From assembly GCA_050741255.1 (NCBI GenBank), contig JBOIEQ010000045.1:1-28065 (forward strand): a stretch of DNA of 28,065 nucleotides, in the 5' to 3' direction. The position numbers were made by a program, and so were the translations under genes. The notes under the pieces were generated by a model that saw only the letters and a program-made list of their open reading frames with translations, searched no databases and had not been told where the DNA came from. Below, one piece after another: positions 1 to 7,462 of the stretch (its first letter is position 1; each line of letters opens with the position of its first letter). This DNA is from CAZXNF01 sp050741255. Lineage in GTDB: Bacteria; Pseudomonadota; Gammaproteobacteria; Burkholderiales; SG8-41.

Positions 1-30
1 GTTACCGCGCGCCTGTGAGCGCAATGGCCC

Positions 31-1080
31 ATGCCCCAAAAACCCTCTAAATCCGCTTCCCCGGCGCCGGTCACCATCCCCGGATTTGACTCCGAGGTGA
101 TGCCGCGGTCCCGGGCGGGCGCCGTCCTGCCCATGGCGGCCGAGGCGCAGCGCGTGCGCCGCAGCACCTTCGACGTCACCGACGGCATCGAAGTCACCGA
201 TCCGGCGGTGGTGGGCGACGAGGTCATCCGACTGTTCTGCACGCTCTACCAGGATGCCGATGCGCGGACGCTCCGGCGCGCCTTCGACGATTTCGCCGCG
301 GCTTATACGGGCGCCGATCCGCGCTATCACGCGAGCGATACCCCGTATCACGACGTGCAGCATGTGCTCGATGTGACACTGGCCATGGCGCGCCTGATGG
401 CGGGGCGCGAGAGTGTTCCGGGTGGCGCGCCGCTGAGCGAACGCCTGTTCCGTTTCGGCATCATGCTCGCGCTGTTTCACGACAGCGGCTATCTCCGGCG
501 TCGCCGGGATACCCGCCACCGCAATGGCGCGGAATACACACTGACTCACGTGTCACGCAGCGGCGAATTCCTCCGCGACTATCTGCCGCGCGTGGGCATG
601 GGTGATCTGGCGGGGGCGGCGGCGCGCGTGGTGCACTACACGGGCTACGAAGTGCCCGTCGCGCGGATTCGCGTGTCGGATCCGGCCTTCCACGAACTGG
701 GTTGCATGCTCGGCACCGCCGACATTCGCGCGCAGATGGCCGATCGCTGTTACCTCGAGAAGTGCTACGACCGTCTGTATCCGGAATTCGTGCTGGGTGG
801 CGTCGCCCGCCGGCGCCTGCCGCAGGGCGGCGAGGAGGTCGTATTCGCCTCGGCAGCCGATCTCATCACCAAGACGCCGCAGTTCCACGCCAACGCGGCG
901 CGCCGGCTGGAGCAGGATCTCGATGGCGTGCACCGTCATTTCCGGCGGTTTTTCCGCGGCGACGATCCCTACCTGGAGGCGATCGAACGCAACGTGGGCT
1001 ACGCGCGCCGCCTGGGCGACGCGAACGACATGGCGGGGCTGCGTCGCCGCCTGCCGGACCAGGCCCCCGTCGCTATCTGA
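31..1080 (+). CDS. HD/PDEase-like metal-dependent phosphohydrolase
   Basis: The protein has 349 residues. A YHDVQHVLDV segment (106-115), a LALFHDSGY segment (147-154) followed by RNGAEYTLTH (164-173), and a later GTADIRAQM with Asp231 together match the layout of metal ligands in class I cyclic-nucleotide phosphodiesterases and HD hydrolases: His111, His150-Asp151 and Asp231. About 60 N-terminal residues precede the domain and show no signal peptide or membrane segment, so a soluble cytoplasmic protein is expected. No GGDEF, PAS or GAF domain is attached. The substrate cannot be read from sequence; cyclic nucleotides or another phosphoester are possible. The start is the first ATG in the frame; no strong ribosome site was seen, so a downstream start such as Met24 is possible. 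The last 8 bases overlap the end of the convergent oxidoreductase gene. Confidence 0.75.
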   Translation: MPQKPSKSASPAPVTIPGFDSEVMPRSRAGAVLPMAAEAQRVRRSTFDVTDGIEVTDPAVVGDEVIRLFCTLYQDADARTLRRAFDDFAAAYTGADPRYHASDTPYHDVQHVLDVTLAMARLMAGRESVPGGAPLSERLFRFGIMLALFHDSGYLRRRRDTRHRNGAEYTLTHVSRSGEFLRDYLPRVGMGDLAGAAARVVHYTGYEVPVARIRVSDPAFHELGCMLGTADIRAQMADRCYLEKCYDRLYPEFVLGGVARRRLPQGGEEVVFASAADLITKTPQFHANAARRLEQDLDGVHRHFRRFFRGDDPYLEAIERNVGYARRLGDANDMAGLRRRLPDQAPVAI

Positions 1081-2071
1081 CGGTCAATACGATCTTGCCG
1101 ACGTGCGCACCGCTTTCCATCAGCGCGTGGGCACGCCCAGCCTCGGCGAGCGGGAAGGTGGCATGAATCACGGGCTTGATGGCGCCGCTGTCGATCAGCG
1201 GCCACACCCGTTCGCGCAGCTGGCGCGCGATGGCCGCCTTGAATGCGACAGGGCGCGGCCGCAGCGTTGAGCCGGAAATCGTCAGGCGGCGCAGCAGCAC
1301 CTGGCCGAAATTGACCGCGGCCTTGGCGCCGCCCAGGAAGGCGATGAACACCAGCCGGCCGTCGTCGGCCAGCGCGTCGAGTTCACGCGGAATGTAGTCG
1401 CCGCCCACCATGTCGAGGATCACGTTGACGCCGCGGCCGCCGGTGGCTTCCTTGACGACAGCCACGAAATCATCCGTCTTGTAGTTGATCGCTCGTGTGG
1501 CGCCGAGTTGCACGCAGGCGGCGCATTTCTCCGCTGAGCCGGCGGTGGCGAACACCGGGTGGCCGAGCGCGCGGGCCATCTGGATCGCGGTCACGCCGAT
1601 GCCGCTGGAGCCGCCCTGCACGAGCAAAGATTCACCGGGCGCGAGCGCCGCGCGGTCCCAGACATTGCTCCAGACGGTGAAGCAGGTCTCCGGCAGCGAT
1701 GCCGCCTCGAGCGGCGACAGCCCGCGCGGGACCGGCAGGCAACTGGACGCCGGCGCGATGCAGTATTCCGCATAGCCGCCGCCCGGCGTCAGCGCGCAGA
1801 TGCCGTCGCCGACCTTCCATTCGGTCACGCCCGCGCCGAGCGCGGCGATCGTGCCCGCGACTTCCAGGCCCGGCAGGGGCGAGGCGCCCTTGGGCACCGG
1901 ATACTTGCCCTGGCGTTGCAGCACGTCCGGACGGTTGACGCCGGCGGCGGTGACGGCGATCAGGACTTCGCCGGCCCCGGGTTGCGGCACCGGCTGCGCT
2001 TCGACGCGCAGTACGTCGGGGGCGCCGGGGGCGGTGATGACGACGGCTTGCATCTGGGACGGTAAGGCCAT
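1073..2071 (-). CDS. NAD(P)H quinone oxidoreductase-like MDR protein
   Basis: This 332-residue zinc-independent medium-chain dehydrogenase/reductase resembles the PIG3/QOR quinone oxidoreductases. The N-terminal half has the GroES-like fold signature (PGAGEVLIAVTAAGVNRPD near 31-49, then PLPGLEVAG and WKVGDGICAL). The nucleotide-binding half has LLVQGGSSGIGVTAIQMAR (about 149-167), a glycine motif of the NADPH type. Cysteine and histidine ligands of zinc-dependent alcohol dehydrogenases are missing, which fits the quinone reductase/enoyl reductase branch. The start ATG follows an AAGGAA ribosome site in the 12-base gap after the enoyl-CoA hydratase-like gene. It is the last gene of a four-gene minus-strand operon. 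Its role there may be reduction of an enoyl-CoA or quinone intermediate, but this is inference. Confidence 0.88.
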   Translation of the reverse strand: MALPSQMQAVVITAPGAPDVLRVEAQPVPQPGAGEVLIAVTAAGVNRPDVLQRQGKYPVPKGASPLPGLEVAGTIAALGAGVTEWKVGDGICALTPGGGYAEYCIAPASSCLPVPRGLSPLEAASLPETCFTVWSNVWDRAALAPGESLLVQGGSSGIGVTAIQMARALGHPVFATAGSAEKCAACVQLGATRAINYKTDDFVAVVKEATGGRGVNVILDMVGGDYIPRELDALADDGRLVFIAFLGGAKAAVNFGQVLLRRLTISGSTLRPRPVAFKAAIARQLRERVWPLIDSGAIKPVIHATFPLAEAGRAHALMESGAHVGKIVLTVR

Positions 2072-2083
2072 GATGTTCCTTGT

Positions 2084-2815
2084 CTATTTCTGAAGCTGCG
2101 CCGCACGGTAGCGGCGGATACGGTCTTTGAGTCCTGGCGCCGCAGCGGAGGCAACCAGTGTTGCCATGTCGGCCTCCCGGGTGTCGGCGCGGGTTTGCGC
2201 GTAAAGCTGTGTGGAAGCGGCTGGACTGAGTGTCCCGGCGGCTGCCGCGGCCTCGGCCACGGTTTCCGGCCAGTCTTCCTGCGCCGCGATGCCGGTGAGG
2301 AAGCCGGCGCGCAGGGCGGCGCCCGCATCGAACGTCGCGCTGGTTTCCAGCCAGGCGCGGGCCGCGGCAGTGCCTACGCAGGCCGCGAGGCGGCGCGTGC
2401 CGAGCACAAGACCGAATTGCAGGCCGGGCATGCGGAAGGTGGTGCCGGGCGCCGCCGCGCGTCGGCCGCAGACGCCGACCAGATCGGCCCCGGCGCCGAA
2501 CACGCGGCCATGGGCGAGCGCGAGCGTCGCGAAGGGTGCGTGATGCACGCGCTGCAGCAGCGTTTCGATGCGGATGAAGCGCAGGACGAGATCCCCTTCG
2601 CTCGCCTCCTCGCAACCGGCAAAGTCGAAGCCGGCGCAGAAGTGCTTGCCCGCGCCGTCGATGACCAGGAGGCGCGTGCCGTCGGCGTGTGCCGCATCGA
2701 CCGCGGCGAGCAGCGCTTCGACCAGCGCGGTGGACAGCGCGTTGGCCTTGTCGGGACGGTTGAGCGTCAGGCGGGTGACGTTGCCGTCGCGACCCGTCAG
2801 CAGTTCGTCGGCCAT
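2084..2815 (-). CDS. Enoyl-CoA hydratase/isomerase-fold protein, atypical active site
   Basis: This 243-residue crotonase-superfamily protein has the expected N-terminus (VTRLTLNRPDKANALS, 13-28), the CoA/oxyanion loop HFCAGFDF (58-65) and the second oxyanion segment GRVFGAGADLV (103-113). The two acidic residues that perform hydration in classical enoyl-CoA hydratase (Glu144 and Glu164 of the rat enzyme) align with Asp111 and Gly131 here. The fold and oxyanion hole are kept, but simple hydration is doubtful; isomerase, hydrolase, desulfinase-like or lyase chemistry is possible. It is slightly short for the family. It starts 4 bases after the thiol dioxygenase stop, so the two are probably translationally coupled. 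Family membership is firm; the reaction is not known. Confidence 0.85.
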   Translation of the reverse strand: MADELLTGRDGNVTRLTLNRPDKANALSTALVEALLAAVDAAHADGTRLLVIDGAGKHFCAGFDFAGCEEASEGDLVLRFIRIETLLQRVHHAPFATLALAHGRVFGAGADLVGVCGRRAAAPGTTFRMPGLQFGLVLGTRRLAACVGTAAARAWLETSATFDAGAALRAGFLTGIAAQEDWPETVAEAAAAAGTLSPAASTQLYAQTRADTREADMATLVASAAAPGLKDRIRRYRAAQLQK

Positions 2816-2819
2816 GCGC

Positions 2820-3440
2820 TCAGGCGGACTTGGCTAATTCCGCGCGCACTTCGGCGGAACGGTCCCAGAAGTTCGGCAGCAGCGGGCTCGAATAACCGGA
2901 GACGAAGTCCTTGGCCTTGCCGGTGGCCGGATCGAACACGTGGCGCTTCACCGCGCCGATGTTCGCGCCGTAGACGTGGATGCTGATGGAGACCTTGTCG
3001 GCGAGTGCATTGGACACCTGATGCACGTCGCCGATGCGCGGCGAGAGCTTTTCGACTTCGCCGGGTTTGAGCGTTTTCGTCTCGCCCGCGGCCATCGGTT
3101 TGCCCGCGGTCGGTACGGCGTAGGCCTTGCACAGTTCTGCGCCGCGCAGCATGCCGACCATGCCCCACACCGTATGGTCGTGCACCGGCGTGGTCTGGCC
3201 GGGGCCCCAGACGAAGCTCACCACCGAGAAGCGCTCGAGCGGGTCGCAGTAGAGCAGGTGCTGCTGGTAGTACTCGGGGTGCGGTTTCGTGGCCGCGTCC
3301 GGCAGCCAATCGTCCGTGCCAACCAGTGCGCCGAGCAGGCGGCTGCCCTGGTCGAGGATCTTCGCCTCGTCACCGGCCGAGTTCTCGACGAGACGGGTCA
3401 TTTCGGCAACGAAGCTGCGGAAGCGGGCGTGGTTTTCCAT
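2820..3440 (-). CDS. 3-mercaptopropionate-type thiol dioxygenase (cysteine dioxygenase family)
   Basis: This 206-residue cupin of the bacterial thiol dioxygenase group oxidises a thiol to a sulfinate with O2 at a mononuclear non-haem iron. The three iron ligands are visible: His87 and His89 in PVHDHTVWG, and His140 in IGDVHQVSN. The Ser-His-Tyr outer-sphere triad is in SISIHVYG (Ser153, His155, Tyr157). YYQQHLL places Gln60 where 3-mercaptopropionate dioxygenases have Gln62 and true cysteine dioxygenases have Arg. From memory it closely resembles the Pseudomonas aeruginosa enzyme PA2602 along its whole length. The ATG follows an AGGGG ribosome site 9 bases after the CaiB-type transferase stop. 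Likely substrate is 3-mercaptopropionate, with cysteine or another short thiol acid as the alternative. Confidence 0.87.
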   Translation of the reverse strand: MENHARFRSFVAEMTRLVENSAGDEAKILDQGSRLLGALVGTDDWLPDAATKPHPEYYQQHLLYCDPLERFSVVSFVWGPGQTTPVHDHTVWGMVGMLRGAELCKAYAVPTAGKPMAAGETKTLKPGEVEKLSPRIGDVHQVSNALADKVSISIHVYGANIGAVKRHVFDPATGKAKDFVSGYSSPLLPNFWDRSAEVRAELAKSA

Positions 3441-3449
3441 GGCGGACCC

Positions 3450-4592
3450 CTACGGTTTTTTGATGGCCGCCAGCACGTCGGCGGTGTGTTCGCCCAATGC
3501 CGGCGGACGCAGCCGGACGGACAGGTTGGCGCCGGACAGGCGCATGGGCGAGAGCACGGTGCGCGTGGCGACGCCGTTGGGCAGTTCCATCGGCTGCACC
3601 CAGCCCATGTGCGCGACCTGCGGATCGGCCAGCACCTGCGAGTAGGTGTTGAGCGGCGCGCAGGGTACCCCGCGTGCGTTGAGGGCATCCAGCATCTCCT
3701 GCGCGGTGAAGCGGGCGAATTCGGCTTCCAGCAACTCGCGCAGCGCGTCCTGGTTTTTCGCGCGCAGGCTGGGCGAGGCGAAGCGCGCGTCACGTGCAAG
3801 GTCGGGCCGGGCGATGACCTCGCAGGTGGCGGCCCACAGTTTGTCCGTGCCCGCGGCCACCGCGAAATAGCCGTCCTTGCATTGGAAGGCGGCGTAGGGG
3901 GCGTTCATCGGGTGCGCGGAACCGAGTTTCACCGGATCGCGACCGGTCGCGAAGTACTCGCTGGTCTGCAGGTTGGCGATGCCGAGCATGCCGCCCAGCA
4001 TGGCGACGTCGATGTGTTCCCCCTTGCCGCCGGCACGCACGCGGGAGAGTACGGCGGCCACCGAATACGCGGCGTAGAGGCCGGCGGTGAAGTCCGCGAT
4101 CGGGATGCCGCATTTGACCGGCCGGCCGTCGGCCTCGCCGGTCACGCTCATCACGCCGCTCATCGCCTGCACGGTCATGTCGAAGCCGCCTTCGGCGACG
4201 CGCGGGCCGGTCTGGCCGAAAGCGGAGACCGAACAATAGACGAGCGCGGGTTTCTCGGCGGAAAGCGAAGCGTAGTCGAGTCCGAACTTCGCCATCACGC
4301 CGGGCCGGAAGTTTTCCAGCACCACATCGGCATCCAGCGCGAGCGTACGCGCGGCGGCGCGGCCCGCGGCATCCTTCAGATCCAGCACGACGGAGCGTTT
4401 GTTGCGGTTGACCGAGGCGAAGTATTGACTGTAGCCCTCGATGATCGGCGGCCAGGCGCGCATCAGGTCGCCGCCCTCGGGGGCTTCGACCTTGATGACA
4501 TCGGCGCCCATGTCCGCGAGCAGGCAGCCGCAGAACGGGCCTGCGAGCACCTGACAGAATTCGACGACCTTGACGCCGGCGAGCGGGAGCAT
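3450..4592 (-). CDS. CaiB/BaiF family (class III) CoA transferase
   Basis: This 380-residue protein moves CoA between organic acids. Family hallmarks are the start PLAGVKVVEFCQVLAGPFC (3-21), LADMGADVIKVEAP (25-38), NRNKRSVVLDLK (62-73) and VLENFRPGVM (91-100). Asp167 in GIPIADFTAGLYAA is the expected catalytic aspartate that forms the acyl-enzyme anhydride. Length is slightly below the roughly 400 usual for the family, without missing blocks. It is first in the minus-strand operon, 9 bases before the thiol dioxygenase. Class III transferases (Act) activate 3-sulfinopropionate in Advenella and Variovorax, which makes the product of the next gene a candidate substrate by inference. No purine-rich ribosome site precedes the ATG, yet the N-terminus fits the family exactly. 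Confidence 0.9.
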   Translation of the reverse strand: MLPLAGVKVVEFCQVLAGPFCGCLLADMGADVIKVEAPEGGDLMRAWPPIIEGYSQYFASVNRNKRSVVLDLKDAAGRAAARTLALDADVVLENFRPGVMAKFGLDYASLSAEKPALVYCSVSAFGQTGPRVAEGGFDMTVQAMSGVMSVTGEADGRPVKCGIPIADFTAGLYAAYSVAAVLSRVRAGGKGEHIDVAMLGGMLGIANLQTSEYFATGRDPVKLGSAHPMNAPYAAFQCKDGYFAVAAGTDKLWAATCEVIARPDLARDARFASPSLRAKNQDALRELLEAEFARFTAQEMLDALNARGVPCAPLNTYSQVLADPQVAHMGWVQPMELPNGVATRTVLSPMRLSGANLSVRLRPPALGEHTADVLAAIKKP

Positions 4593-4648
4593 GGGAGGGG
4601 CGATGCGTGGAGCCCGCTGAGCGCAGGCTGCGGAAGGACGGAGAGTTC

Positions 4649-4658
4649 GATATTATCA
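4649..4658 (-). promoter_or_regulatory. Possible -10 element for the CoA transferase operon
   Basis: Read on the minus strand, the sequence TGATAATATC lies about 57 bases before the CoA transferase ATG, an unusually AT-rich spot in GC-rich DNA. It could be a sigma-70 -10 box. No convincing -35 hexamer was found at the right distance, so this is tentative. Confidence 0.35.
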
Positions 4659-4690
4659 CGCGCTTTTCCGCGTCCCGGCCGGCGGTTTTG

Positions 4691-4733
4691 GCCGTTGGCG
4701 GGGAACGCCGCGACGCCGGCGGCGTCCAACGGC
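4691..4733. promoter_or_regulatory. Structured inverted repeat in the leader of Bug1
   Basis: GCCGTTGG (4691-4698) is repeated as its exact complement CCAACGGC (4726-4733). Between them lies a second perfect inverted repeat, GACGCC-ggc-GGCGTC (4712-4726). The structure sits 28 bases before the Bug1 start in the divergent intergenic region. It may be an operator or an RNA hairpin in the 5' leader; which one cannot be told from sequence. Confidence 0.4.
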
Positions 4734-4760
4734 GACCATCGACCTGTCAGGAGTATCCCG

Positions 4761-5729
4761 ATGTATCGAATTCCAGTGACTGCCCTGATTGCAGCAGCGA
4801 CAGTGGTGACGCCTGCCGTCGCCGCTGATGCCTATCCGACCAAGCCGATCCGCCTTGTGGTGCCTTTCGCGCCGGGCGGCGGCAACGACATTTCCGCGCG
4901 TTTCGTCGCGCAGCGCATGACCGAAGGCTTCGGCACCACGGCGGTCGTCGACAACCGGCCGGGTGCCGGCAGCACGCTCGGCACCGACATCGTCGCCAAA
5001 TCGGTGCCGGACGGCTACACCCTGCTGGTGACGCACAACGCGATCGCCATCAACCAGACGCTCTATCCAAAGTTGCCTTTCGACACGTTGAAGGACTTCG
5101 TGCAGGTGGTGATGATCGGCGCCACCACCAACACCCTGGTGGTGAATCCTGCGGTTCCGGTCAAGACCACCAAGGATCTGATCGCACTCGCGAAATCCAA
5201 ACCGGGCGCGCTCAACTATGCGAGCACCGGCGCGGGCGGCACTTCGCACCTTGCGATGGAGTATTTCCGGCTCGATACGAAGACCGATCTCGTGCACATT
5301 CCTTACAAGGGCACTGCGCCGGCCCTCACCGACCTGGTCGGCGGCCAGACGCAGGTCATGATCTCGGCGCTGCCGGGCACCGTGCCCTTCATCAACGCGA
5401 AACGCGTGGTGGCCATCGCCACCACCGGCAAAAAGCGCTCGGCCTTCCTGCCCGACCTGCCGACGCTCGCGGAGTCCGGCGTGCCGGGCTACGAGTTCGA
5501 TACCTGGTACGGCCTGCACGCGCCGGCCAAGGTGCCGAAGGACATCATCGTCAAGCTGAACGCCGAAGTCGTGAAGAGCCTGTCGAAACCCGACATCAAG
5601 GAACAACTCTTCAAGCAGGGCATCGAGGCGCAGGCGGGCACACCCGAGGAGTTCGCCAAGTACGTGCGCGCGGAAGTGGCCAAGATGGCGAAAATCATCA
5701 AGGCCTCCGGCGCGAAGCCCGAGGCGTGA
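4761..5729 (+). CDS. Bug1: tripartite tricarboxylate transporter substrate-binding protein (TctC/Bug)
   Basis: This 322-residue periplasmic binding protein is predicted to capture an organic acid and deliver it to a TctAB-type permease. A signal peptide covers about residues 1-22 (hydrophobic core, cut after AVA). The mature protein starts with the family hallmark YPTKPIRLVVPFAPGGGNDI, then VVDNRPGAG and VPDGYTLL. Later come LVHIPYKGTAPAL and LPDLPTLAESGVPGY. The ATG follows a CAGGAG ribosome site at 4748-4753. Its stop overlaps the start of Bug2, so the two are co-translated. The ligand cannot be assigned; the gene is divergent from the CoA transferase/thiol dioxygenase operon, so an acid used by that pathway is a reasonable guess. 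Confidence 0.93.
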   Translation: MYRIPVTALIAAATVVTPAVAADAYPTKPIRLVVPFAPGGGNDISARFVAQRMTEGFGTTAVVDNRPGAGSTLGTDIVAKSVPDGYTLLVTHNAIAINQTLYPKLPFDTLKDFVQVVMIGATTNTLVVNPAVPVKTTKDLIALAKSKPGALNYASTGAGGTSHLAMEYFRLDTKTDLVHIPYKGTAPALTDLVGGQTQVMISALPGTVPFINAKRVVAIATTGKKRSAFLPDLPTLAESGVPGYEFDTWYGLHAPAKVPKDIIVKLNAEVVKSLSKPDIKEQLFKQGIEAQAGTPEEFAKYVRAEVAKMAKIIKASGAKPEA

Positions 5730-6703
5730 TGCGGTTGCGGAGACTCGCATACCAGACCGTTGTGGCGCTGGTTGCTGCCGCGCCGTTGATTTCCGCGGCG
5801 CAGTCGGCGTATCCGTCGCGCCAGATTCGTTACATCGTGCCGCAGGCGGCGGGCGGTTCCTCCGACACCTTGTCGCGCGCGCTCGCGCCGCGGTTGGCCG
5901 ACGCGCTGGGCCAGCAGGTGGTCGTCGACAACCGGCCGGGTGCCACGGGCAACATCGGCACGGAACTGGTCGTGCGGGCGGCACCGGACGGCTACACACT
6001 GCTGCAGGCGGCGACCTCGCTCGCCACCAACGTCGCGATGCAGCCGTCGGCCAAGATCGATCCGCTGCGCGATCTCGCGCCCGTGATCCTGCTCTCGCAG
6101 CAGCCCAACCTGTGGGCGGTGCATCCGTCATTGCCGGTCAAGTCGATGCGCGAACTGATTGCCTTCGCGAAGGCGAGGCCGGGGCAGGTGGACTATGCGA
6201 CCTCCGGCACCGGGGGTTCGCAGCACCTCTCCGGCGAATTGCTCAAGGTGATGACCGGTGCCGACATCGTGCACATCCCCTACAAAGGCAGCCCGCCCGC
6301 GCTGATCGATGTGCTGGGCGGTCGGGTGGCAGTGACCGTCTCCACGCTTGCGCCTGCGATGCCGCACGTGCGCGACGGCCGCCTGCGTGCGCTGGCGGTC
6401 ACCGGCGAGCAGCGTTCCGTCGCCGCGCCGACGGTACCCACCGTCGCGGAATCCGGTGTCCCCGGCTACGCGGCCACCGCCTGGCAGGGGGTATTGGCCC
6501 CGGCCGGTACTCCGCGCGAGGTGATCGCGCGCGTCAACGCCGAGATCAACAAGGCCTTGCGCCTGCCCGAAGTGCAGAAATTCCTGGTGGACGAGGGCTA
6601 CGTCATCGAGGGCGGCACGAGCGAACGCTACACCGCGTTCATCAAGAGCGAGATCGCCAAGTGGTCGAAGGTGACCAAGGCGGCGGGGCTCAATAAGCCC
6701 TGA
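5729..6703 (+). CDS. Bug2: TctC/Bug substrate-binding protein
   Basis: This is a 324-residue exported binding protein. The signal peptide is followed by AYPSRQIRYIVPQAAGGSSD, VVDNRPGATGNIG, APDGYTLL, IVHIPYKGSPPAL and VPTVAESGVPGY, all standard Bug landmarks. The ligand loop reads QAAGGSSD instead of FAPGGGND as in Bug1, so a different ligand is likely. The ATG shares one base with the Bug1 stop (TGATG). A GTG three bases earlier is also in frame, so the start may be 5726. It ends 12 bases before the convergent CoA-transferase beta gene. Confidence 0.92.
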   Translation: MRLRRLAYQTVVALVAAAPLISAAQSAYPSRQIRYIVPQAAGGSSDTLSRALAPRLADALGQQVVVDNRPGATGNIGTELVVRAAPDGYTLLQAATSLATNVAMQPSAKIDPLRDLAPVILLSQQPNLWAVHPSLPVKSMRELIAFAKARPGQVDYATSGTGGSQHLSGELLKVMTGADIVHIPYKGSPPALIDVLGGRVAVTVSTLAPAMPHVRDGRLRALAVTGEQRSVAAPTVPTVAESGVPGYAATAWQGVLAPAGTPREVIARVNAEINKALRLPEVQKFLVDEGYVIEGGTSERYTAFIKSEIAKWSKVTKAAGLNKP

Positions 6704-6715
6704 ACGCGTTTCCGG

Positions 6716-7462
6716 CTAGGCGGGATTGACGTCGGCGGCGAAGGCGCCGTCGGGATCGAGACTGGCGAGCGCTTCGCGTTCGCGTTCGGTGGGCGGCGGC
6801 GTGACGGGCACGTCAGCCGCGTCGCCTGCGTCGAAATGGAAACCCGTGCGCGCAGTGATGTCCGCCACGGTAAAGTCGGGGTGCCGGGACGCCAGCCGGA
6901 AACGTGCGCCGGGCCGCGGTTCCCGTTCGAATATCGCCAGTGGCGTCACCAGCGCCGCCATGTTGCCGTCGGCCGTCACGAAATCGAGCGTCTCCACCAG
7001 CGCGCGCGGGCTGTGTTCCGTGCGCCAAGTCGCCACGCGCTTCGAGGTCGGCAGCATGACCGCCGCACCGCCGCCGCCGGGCAGGCGCACCTTGGGCGCG
7101 CGGTAGTCGCCGATCGCCGATACGTTGGTGCGGCCACGGCCGTCGATCTGCGCGCAGCCGAGATACACGAGATCCAGTCCGCCGCGCGCGCACAGATCGT
7201 AGAAATCCTGGTTGGCGAAGATCGACGCCGAGCCTTCGTTCAGCAGGGGGTCGCTGCTCGAGTGCGGAATCTTCGACGGCAGCGGATTCACGCCGCCGGA
7301 AACGTTCAGATAGGTGAAGGGCGCCTCGTAGGCGCGTTTGGCGAGCAGGCAGGCCAGCATCGGCAGTGTGGAGTTCACGCCACTGAAGACGCGTTCGCCG
7401 GGCCGGATCTGCCGGGCGAGATTGATGACGAGATAGGAGAAGGGCGTCCACATGGCGTTCAA
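6716..7462 (-). CDS. CoA-transferase-fold beta subunit (glutaconate CoA-transferase B/IpdB-like), catalytic Glu missing
   Basis: This 248-residue protein belongs to the class I CoA-transferase family. It aligns without gaps to remembered Acidaminococcus GctB over AKRAYEAPFTYLNVSGG (41-57). YLGCAQIDGRGRTNVSAIGD (about 99-118) and RLPGGGGAAVML follow, typical of the family. The catalytic Glu54 of GctB is Val54 here, so the normal glutamyl-CoA mechanism is not possible in this subunit. The same loss is known in IpdB of the IpdAB ring-opening hydrolases of steroid breakdown. The TTG at 7462 overlaps the alpha-subunit stop and has GGAG 5 bases upstream; an ATG at 7453 is the alternative start. It forms a pair with the interrupted alpha gene. 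Confidence 0.82.
   Translation of the reverse strand: MNAMWTPFSYLVINLARQIRPGERVFSGVNSTLPMLACLLAKRAYEAPFTYLNVSGGVNPLPSKIPHSSSDPLLNEGSASIFANQDFYDLCARGGLDLVYLGCAQIDGRGRTNVSAIGDYRAPKVRLPGGGGAAVMLPTSKRVATWRTEHSPRALVETLDFVTADGNMAALVTPLAIFEREPRPGARFRLASRHPDFTVADITARTGFHFDAGDAADVPVTPPPTEREREALASLDPDGAFAADVNPA

Noticed and set aside
2940..4760. Very long N-terminal extension of the Bug1 reading frame (929 residues in all)
   Set aside because: The extension is antisense to the CoA transferase and thiol dioxygenase genes, is His/Arg/Gly-rich low-complexity text, and the true start at 4761 has a ribosome site and signal peptide.
4656..6131. Long minus-strand open frame opposite Bug1 and Bug2
   Set aside because: It is Arg/His/Ala-rich with no recognisable domain and is explained by the codon bias of the plus-strand genes.
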